In this document: in pieces, positions 5,127-9,969 of the stretch
Position numbering within the stretch: the first letter of the stretch is position 1
Layout of the letters: every line of letters begins with the position of its first letter
Assembly: GCA_003170325.1 (NCBI GenBank)
Contig: PMZP01000059.1
Location: 1 to 9,969 of the forward strand
Reading direction: 5' to 3'
DNA: 9,969 nucleotides
Source: Candidatus Tayloriibacteriota bacterium
GTDB taxonomy: Bacteria > Patescibacteriota > Minisyncoccia > Phycocordibacterales > PALSA-1337
Made by a program: the position numbers and the translations under genes
The notes under the pieces: model-generated
Seen by the model: only the letters and a program-made list of their open reading frames with translations
Database searches by the model: none
Told to the model about the DNA's origin: nothing

Positions 5127-6542
5127 ATGAACCTCGGAAAAAAAACCAAGATAGTCTGCACCATCGGCCCGTCGACTGAAACCCTGGAAAAATTGACGGA
5201 TCTCGTCGAGAACGGCATGAATGTCATGCGGCTCAATTTTTCGCATGGCAGCTTCGAAGAGCATCAGGAACGGGTCGTGACGATCCGCGAGATCATGAAG
5301 AAATCCGGCAAGATCGTGGCCATCATGCAGGACTTGGCCGGCCCGAAGATCCGTATAGGCACTTTCAAAGAGAAGACCATCATGCTGACGCCGGGACAGA
5401 CTTTCACTTTGACGACAGACGAATTCGAAGGAACGTCGGAAAAGGTCCACATCAATTACCCGGAGCTTCCCAAGGAGGTCAAAGCCGGAAATCCGATAAT
5501 GCTCCAGGACGGCACCAAGAAGCTGGAGGTCGTCGAAGTCAAAGGCAATGACATCATCACCAAAGTCATAGTCGGCGGACGATTGTCCAGCCACAAAGGA
5601 GTCAACGTGCCTGGCGCGCATCTTTCCGTGAAGTCGCTGACGGATAAGGACAGGGAAGACTTGGAATTCGGCATCAAGAATGAGGTCGATTTCGTGGCGC
5701 TGTCATTCGTGCGACATGCTTCTGACATCGTCGAGTTGCGCGAGATCCTGGATAAGAGAGGCTGTAAAGCGCAGATCATCGCCAAGATCGAGACGCCGGA
5801 GGCCTTGAATGAGATCGACGCCATCCTGGAAAAGGCCGATGGCCTGATGATAGCTCGCGGCGACTTGGCCATCGAGATCCCGGCCGAAGACGTGCCGATC
5901 GTGCAAAAGCTCCTCATCCACAAGTGCAATTCTATCGGCAAGCCGGTCATCACCGCCACCCAGATGCTGGAATCAATGGTCAAGAATCCCGTGCCGACCC
6001 GGGCCGAAGTCTCCGATATAGCCAACGCCATCATCGATGGCACCGATGCCATCATGCTCTCCGAAGAGACGACCTTGGGCGATTTCCCGGTCGAAGCGGT
6101 CAAGATCATGACCCGCATCGCCCTGCGAGTCGAAGGCGAGGTCTATACCCGCGATACCATCGCCGAATACGAGAAGTCCCACGGCGTCACCGATGTGGTC
6201 TCCCAGTCAGCCGTGCGGACAGCCCATAACGTCGGCGTTACCATGATCGTGGCTTTGACCCGTTCCGGACGGACCGCTCGCATGCTGGCCCGTTATCGTC
6301 CAGCTGAACGCATCCTGGCTTTGTCTGACGCCGAAGAGAACGCCCACAAGCTCATGCTCTCTTTCGGCTGCTACCCAATGGTCGTTCCGACTTTCAAGAC
6401 CGTTGACGAGATCTTGAGCATAGTCCGCAAGGTCACTTTGGACAACGAATTGCTGGCGAAAGGCGACAAGGTCGTCATCGTGGCCGGCATGCCTTTCGGC
6501 AGTTCCAGCGAGACGAATTTCATTCTAGTGGAGACGCTTTAG
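5127..6542 (+). CDS. pyk: Pyruvate kinase
   Basis: A 471-aa enzyme that converts phosphoenolpyruvate and ADP to pyruvate and ATP, the last step of glycolysis, in the cytosol. All core residues are present at E. coli-like positions: R35 and N37 in MRLNFSHG, DLAGPKIRIG (69-78), K220 and E222 in IIAKIETPEA, D246 in ARGDLAIEIP and T278 in TATQML. The A domain is split by a B domain (about 73-170) ending SHKGVNVPG. The C-terminal domain (about 345-471) ends in KGDKVVIVAGMPFGSS plus a TN motif. Differences from the usual sequence are A248 in ARGDLA (often G) and LSEET in place of LSGET (E313). The start is the only ATG that gives the standard KKTKIVCTIGPST N-terminus. It is transcribed from its own promoter. 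Confidence 0.97.
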   Translation: MNLGKKTKIVCTIGPSTETLEKLTDLVENGMNVMRLNFSHGSFEEHQERVVTIREIMKKSGKIVAIMQDLAGPKIRIGTFKEKTIMLTPGQTFTLTTDEFEGTSEKVHINYPELPKEVKAGNPIMLQDGTKKLEVVEVKGNDIITKVIVGGRLSSHKGVNVPGAHLSVKSLTDKDREDLEFGIKNEVDFVALSFVRHASDIVELREILDKRGCKAQIIAKIETPEALNEIDAILEKADGLMIARGDLAIEIPAEDVPIVQKLLIHKCNSIGKPVITATQMLESMVKNPVPTRAEVSDIANAIIDGTDAIMLSEETTLGDFPVEAVKIMTRIALRVEGEVYTRDTIAEYEKSHGVTDVVSQSAVRTAHNVGVTMIVALTRSGRTARMLARYRPAERILALSDAEENAHKLMLSFGCYPMVVPTFKTVDEILSIVRKVTLDNELLAKGDKVVIVAGMPFGSSSETNFILVETL

Positions 6543-6560
6543 TTTACTGGCTTTTTGGAC

Positions 6561-6566
6561 TATAAT
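6561..6566 (+). promoter_or_regulatory. -10 box, leaderless radC-like gene
   Basis: Perfect TATAAT 6 nt before ATG 6573. TTTAGT (6538-6543), 17 bp upstream, is a weak -35 overlapping the pyk stop codon. Confidence 0.65.
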
Positions 6567-6572
6567 ATTTGC

Positions 6573-7313
6573 ATGCCTAAAAGCAGCACATACATCATTC
6601 CGGATACCACGCTGATGCTCGACGGTTCGCCGAGCGATCACGCTTATACTATCCACGATCTGCCGACTGAAGAGAAACCGCGCGAAAAGCTGCAGTCGCA
6701 AGGACCGGCGACGCTTTCCATCAAGGAATTGCTGGCTGTTATTATGACTGTAGGCACGACCAAAGAGGATTTGCTCGGCATGTCCGGGCGCATCGTCAAC
6801 GAGTATGGAGAAAAGAACATCTTCGCCGAGAAAGACCCGTCCAAGCTAGCCAAGGATGCGGATATACCTATCGTCAAAGCCTGTCAAGTCGTGGCCTGCG
6901 GGGAGATCGGACGGCGGCTTTTCGACAATAGCTTTTCGGCTTTCACCGTTGTTCGCAATGCCAAAGAAGTCTATGAATATCTGACTGATATGCGCAATCT
7001 GACCAAGGAGAATATCAGGGGCTTATATCTGAATAGTCACAATCGGGTAATCCGCGACGAGACCATATCCATCGGGACCGTCAGCTCCAATCTCATGCAC
7101 CCGCGCGAAGTCTTCCAGCCGGCTATAGAGGTCAATGCCGTGTCGCTCATATTGGCCCACAATCACCCCTCGGGCGTGCTTGCGCCGAGCGATGAAGATG
7201 TTAGAATTACCGAACAGCTTGTCCAGGCAGGGAAGATCCTGGGCATCCGTGTGCTTGATCATGTCATCATCACCAAGGATGGATTCGTAAGCGTACCAGT
7301 TAATTATAGCTAA
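6573..7313 (+). CDS. RadC-family JAB1/MPN (JAMM) domain protein
   Basis: A 246-aa RadC-family (UPF0758) protein. The N-terminal half has the helix-hairpin-helix-like region LSIKELLAVIMTVGT (48-62) and VKACQVVACGEIGRR (101-115). The C-terminal JAMM domain carries E163 in RDETISIGTV and the metal motif HNHPSG (196-201) with S206 and D209 in PSDED, so the zinc ligands are complete. The cellular role of RadC proteins is not firmly established. Older claims of a DNA-repair function are disputed, and DUF2466-type copies appear near mobile DNA as well as in housekeeping loci. The start is ATG 6573. An in-frame TTG (6555) overlaps the TATAAT box (6561-6566) and is rejected. Residues 1-25 are not conserved-looking. 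The next gene follows after 5 nt. Confidence 0.92.
   Translation: MPKSSTYIIPDTTLMLDGSPSDHAYTIHDLPTEEKPREKLQSQGPATLSIKELLAVIMTVGTTKEDLLGMSGRIVNEYGEKNIFAEKDPSKLAKDADIPIVKACQVVACGEIGRRLFDNSFSAFTVVRNAKEVYEYLTDMRNLTKENIRGLYLNSHNRVIRDETISIGTVSSNLMHPREVFQPAIEVNAVSLILAHNHPSGVLAPSDEDVRITEQLVQAGKILGIRVLDHVIITKDGFVSVPVNYS
7305..7310 (+). promoter_or_regulatory. Possible -10 box before the 119-aa gene
   Basis: TATAGC lies inside the last codons of the radC-like gene, 8 nt before ATG 7319. It fits the leaderless spacing of its neighbours, but the hexamer is only a 4/6 match and read-through from upstream is equally possible. Confidence 0.35.
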
Positions 7314-7318
7314 ATAAT

Positions 7319-7678
7319 ATGCTGCGAGATTACAGACTCGTTTCGCCGTCCTTGGATGGCGTTTTGAACGATGCTTCTTTGTCATACGAGGGTCTCAAGC
7401 GTCCGTTGGAATTGCTCCGCGTTTTGGACGGTCCATCCTCAAAGGGGAAAGGTCGTGGCGCTCATACAGGAGTCGATGCTCCAAATGACGCGGTCCACGA
7501 AGAGACGGCGCATAGGGGAAAAGTCCTGGAGCAATACTTCCATGACTTGTATGGCATCTTCATGAAGAAGCTGTCGTACTTCGTGGTCGAATCGGAGACA
7601 TCAGCCGGGGAGACGGTCACATTGCAGGCCATGCTCCAGGAGATGATCAAGGTGAAAGGGTTGATGGGTAATAATTAG
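7319..7678 (+). CDS. Hypothetical protein, 119 aa
   Basis: No family is recognised. A soluble, mostly helical-looking protein. Residues about 1-35 (LRDYRLVSPSLDG, then SLSYEGLKRPLELLRVL) are followed by a Gly/Ser/Lys-rich linker (38-50) and a longer amphipathic part from about 58 (HEETAHRGKVLEQYFHDLY) to the end. There are no membrane segments, cysteines or signal peptide. It starts 5 nt after the radC-like stop and ends 44 nt before the MurD-like gene, so it may share a transcript with the former. Codon use looks like that of its neighbours. It reads as a real gene by frame, size and packing, but the function is unknown. Confidence 0.7.
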   Translation: MLRDYRLVSPSLDGVLNDASLSYEGLKRPLELLRVLDGPSSKGKGRGAHTGVDAPNDAVHEETAHRGKVLEQYFHDLYGIFMKKLSYFVVESETSAGETVTLQAMLQEMIKVKGLMGNN

Positions 7679-7710
7679 CGGCCGGCGTAGCCAAAAGGGC
7701 GCGCATATTC

Positions 7711-7716
7711 TATACT
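7711..7716 (+). promoter_or_regulatory. -10 box, leaderless MurD-like gene
   Basis: TATACT 6 nt before ATG 7723. No convincing -35 is seen. The spacing is identical to that of the radC-like gene. Confidence 0.6.
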
Positions 7717-7722
7717 GCGCCT

Positions 7723-9150
7723 ATGACTTCTCGCGACTATTTCAAAGGCAAGCGTATCGCCGTGATCGGGCTGGGTGCGAACGGAGAAATGGTAGAGGAT
7801 GTTTCGTTTCTCGTGAAGGCTGGCGCTTTTGTCGGCATATATGACCTGAAAAGCGAGGCTCGTCTGAAGAATCATCTGGTTTTCCTGCGCAACGAAGGTT
7901 TGGCAAATTACGTTTGCGGCTCAATTCCGGAAGATGATCTTCTGGACATGGATCTCATCATCTTATCCCATGAGTACCCCCGCGAATCCGGCTTCCTTAA
8001 AGGCGCCAAAGGCAAGAATATTCCCATCGAGTATCCGGAGACGCTTTTCTTCAAGAAATCGCCGCCGGTCACGGTGGTGGGAGTCATGGGCGAATGCGGT
8101 AAGGCCACGGTCGTTTCCATGTTAGAGCCGATGCTTAAAGCGGCCTGCAGGACCGCGGAAGATCAAGGTTTTTTCGTGATCGATCCGGAATCTGACGAAG
8201 GCATCATCGCACATTTGAAGAAGGTCAAGAGCGGCGATCTTATCCTTATGCGTGTTATCGAACCGATGATGCGTGAACTCTTCGCTCTCCGTATCAGTCC
8301 GCAGGTAGCCATATTCACGACTATTCCGGCCAAAGGATCATATGACCAGTCGCCCTTCGAGATCCTGACCTTTCAGACTTACAATAATTTCATCATCGCC
8401 TCTGATGAGGTGATCGATGCCACGCGCCGATATAAGGAATTGCCACGCGGCAAGATGTTGCGCACCAAGCCGACGATCATTCCGGTCGATTGGGAGTTGA
8501 AGAATATGTCGAATATCGGAGCCCGTCGGCACGACCGCGACAACGCGGCTCTGGCCCTTCAAGCGGCGCATTTATTTAAAGTCGACGAGGAAACGACCAG
8601 GCGGATTCTACAAAACTGGAAACCCTTGCATGGCCGACTAGAATTGGTCAAGAAGGTCAAGAATGTGGAATTCTACAATGACGCGGCCTCGATGAATTGT
8701 TCATCTACGCAAGCGGCACTGCAGTCGATCACGAAAGGCGGTGCGAAAGAAGCCGAAGCCGAGACAGGGGATTCCGTGGCCGATGCTGCTGGAGAAATCG
8801 CTGGGGAAGCAAGTGTAAATGCATCTCTCTCCCCGAACAACGTGCTCATTTTCGGTGGCGCCCAAACTCTTTCTGATTACCGCGCCTTGTATTCGCTCCT
8901 GCCGCAATATGTCCACACGCTCGTGCTCCTGCCCGGGAGCGGCACTCTGCGGGAGCGCCAAGCGCTCGGTCGGCTTGAAAAGATCGAAATCCGCTCGGCT
9001 CGTTCCATCGAAGAAGCCACCCAATTGGCCTTCGAACACGCCAAAAAGGGCGATAAAGTTTTGTTCAGTCCCGGATTCGAGGCTGCCGGTTTGGACTCGT
9101 CGCGTAAAGAAAGAAGCGAGAGGTTCGTGAGAGCGGTGAGGGCGTTGTGA
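7723..9150 (+). CDS. MurD-like Mur ligase family protein, degenerate motifs
   Basis: A 475-aa protein with MurD (UDP-MurNAc-L-Ala:D-Glu ligase) architecture. It has an N-terminal Rossmann-like domain (RIAVIGLGANGEMV, 11-24), a central ATPase domain starting at the P-loop GVMGECGKATV (120-130), and a C-terminal domain from LHGRLELVKKVKNVEFYND to LFSPGFEAAGLDSSRKERSERF. Several signatures have drifted. The usual GKT/S is GKA (K127, A128). The ELSSFQLE-like segment is not recognisable. The HN-N-AA motif reads RRHDRDNAALA, and NDSKATN reads NDAASMN. An Ala/Glu/Gly-rich linker of about 34 residues (337-370) is inserted in the C-terminal domain. It may be a fast-evolving true MurD or a paralogue with altered or lost ligase activity. 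The start at 7723 is fixed by the adjacent -10 box. No other cell-wall genes are adjacent. Confidence 0.82.
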   Translation: MTSRDYFKGKRIAVIGLGANGEMVEDVSFLVKAGAFVGIYDLKSEARLKNHLVFLRNEGLANYVCGSIPEDDLLDMDLIILSHEYPRESGFLKGAKGKNIPIEYPETLFFKKSPPVTVVGVMGECGKATVVSMLEPMLKAACRTAEDQGFFVIDPESDEGIIAHLKKVKSGDLILMRVIEPMMRELFALRISPQVAIFTTIPAKGSYDQSPFEILTFQTYNNFIIASDEVIDATRRYKELPRGKMLRTKPTIIPVDWELKNMSNIGARRHDRDNAALALQAAHLFKVDEETTRRILQNWKPLHGRLELVKKVKNVEFYNDAASMNCSSTQAALQSITKGGAKEAEAETGDSVADAAGEIAGEASVNASLSPNNVLIFGGAQTLSDYRALYSLLPQYVHTLVLLPGSGTLRERQALGRLEKIEIRSARSIEEATQLAFEHAKKGDKVLFSPGFEAAGLDSSRKERSERFVRAVRAL

Positions 9151-9189
9151 GACGGATTTTGAGCCTTCTGTTACGGGCTGTACGGAATA

Positions 9190-9221
9190 ATATTCAGGCA
9201 ACTTTCAATTTGCTTGAATAT
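9190..9221. terminator. Hairpin between convergent genes, possible bidirectional terminator
   Basis: Twelve-bp stem ATATTCAGGCAA (9190-9201) with TTGCTTGAATAT (9210-9221), one G-U, 8-nt loop. It covers the stop codon of the - strand gene. On the + strand GTATTTCTTTC follows, a moderate T-rich tract. Confidence 0.5.
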
Positions 9222-9969
9222 GTATTTCTTTCATGTTATTAGTCATATGTGTTTCTCTAGGAGACTCGCAGAACATAGTGAGATTCAACTGGTAATCCCC
9301 GGCTAGATTAAATGGTAGAAGTGCTTGACTCCCGAATGTGAAAGTATTTCCTTCTCCCGGATTGAGTGGAGAAATATATGTGATGTGTGCACCAGAACCG
9401 CCTAGATATTCACTTTGTCCGGCGATTGTTCTGGTGATATCAGCTTGAAAATAAGCTTCCGTACATCCAACATGTCCGACATTTTTGTAATCAAATGAGA
9501 TTGAGAATGGATTATTGACTTTGACCCTTTGAGGGAAGATAAAATTATTAGTCATAATGTCCGGAAGTATCTGTGGCCTCATGCATATCAATGCTTCTGA
9601 CATCGGGTTGCTGATATCCGACATGGTTCCAGGAGAAACACTACCAGAATTTGCATCAATGGCAGCCGGTGAACCGCTGATAGAATGAGATGGAGGTTGA
9701 ACGCCACACTCACATGCGGTCGAAGGGACTTCTGTGAGATTATTCACATTACTGGCACTTCCGAGTAGCGCGTTCTTACTGAAACAACCTTCTGATCCGG
9801 AAACCGCGGCAGGTAAGGTGGGATTTGCAGTAGACAAGCCGCCTCCAGGAGGTTGTGTTGGGGCTTGAGGTGAACCACTTGTTTGAGCTGGAACGCTCGT
9901 TTGTGGCATTTCTCTTCCCGTCTGAACTCCAGTAAATCCTTTATAATACGAACACTGAGTATCTAAAGT
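9205..9969 (-). CDS. Surface protein C-terminal part with CARDB-like domain (5' partial)
   Basis: The reading frame is open to the right edge of the window, giving 254 visible residues, so the N-terminus is missing. The ATG at 9909 is internal: 20 further sense codons lie before it (ending KGFTGVQTGRE), and the sequence after it has no signal peptide. Order of parts: a short Cys-containing piece; a Pro/Thr/Ser/Gln/Gly-rich linker (PQTSVPAQTSGSPQAP onward); a Ser/Asn-rich segment with CFSKN and ACECG; and a C-terminal beta-rich domain starting ILPDIMTNNFIFP. That domain has FSISFDYKNVGHVGCTEAYF, a LNPGEGNTFTF turn and a final THMTNNMKEIHI, the pattern of CARDB-type Ig-like adhesion domains. 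Paired cysteines suggest an extracellular location. It is probably a cell-surface or secreted protein. It is convergent with the MurD-like gene. Confidence 0.75.
   Translation of the reverse strand, partial: TLDTQCSYYKGFTGVQTGREMPQTSVPAQTSGSPQAPTQPPGGGLSTANPTLPAAVSGSEGCFSKNALLGSASNVNNLTEVPSTACECGVQPPSHSISGSPAAIDANSGSVSPGTMSDISNPMSEALICMRPQILPDIMTNNFIFPQRVKVNNPFSISFDYKNVGHVGCTEAYFQADITRTIAGQSEYLGGSGAHITYISPLNPGEGNTFTFGSQALLPFNLAGDYQLNLTMFCESPRETHMTNNMKEIHIQAN

Noticed and set aside
5109..6182. Several long minus-strand ORFs opposite pyruvate kinase (up to 220 aa)
   Set aside because: They are frame shadows of a GC-biased real gene. The + strand protein is unambiguous.
6555..6572. Upstream TTG start for the RadC-like protein
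   Set aside because: The codons overlap the TATAAT box, and ATG 6573 is correctly spaced for a leaderless mRNA.

Overview
The window looks like part of a Candidate Phyla Radiation (Patescibacteria, probably Parcubacteria-like) genome. The reasons are a highly divergent 16S rRNA gene broken by self-splicing introns, short leaderless genes, tRNAs without encoded CCA, and a DUF5671-type membrane protein of the kind common in that group. This placement is inference from sequence style; no database search was possible. All genes read cleanly with the standard stop codons.

Layout. Positions 1-361 are the 3' part of a group I intron whose 5' half and 5' exon lie outside the window. The 16S rRNA resumes at 362 (E. 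coli about T789). It runs to 1050 with a ~78-nt expansion in helix 40, is interrupted by a 562-nt group II-like intron without an intact ORF (1051-1612), and ends near 1744. The 3' end has no CCUCC anti-Shine-Dalgarno core: UUUCA stands in its place. A hairpin-rich spacer and a rho-independent terminator (1963-1986) close the unit, and no 23S or 5S follows. Next come a 61-codon single-TM ORF with a strong promoter, tRNA-Leu(CAG), tRNA-Ile(GAT) and a terminator.

From 2730 to 9150 seven protein genes lie on the + strand: a NYN/LabA-like nuclease, a PmtA-like SAM methyltransferase, a DUF5671-like membrane protein, pyruvate kinase, a RadC-family JAMM protein, a 119-aa unknown and a degenerate MurD-like ligase. 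A convergent - strand gene (9205-9969), open to the window edge, encodes the C-terminal end of a CARDB-type surface protein.

The genes do not form one obvious pathway. The unifying feature is expression. Seven of the eight complete protein ORFs have a -10-like hexamer ending 6-11 nt before the ATG, so their mRNAs should be leaderless or nearly so, and none has a GGAGG-type ribosome binding site. Together with the missing anti-Shine-Dalgarno core, this suggests an organism that initiates translation largely without SD pairing. That is the most interesting signal in the window.
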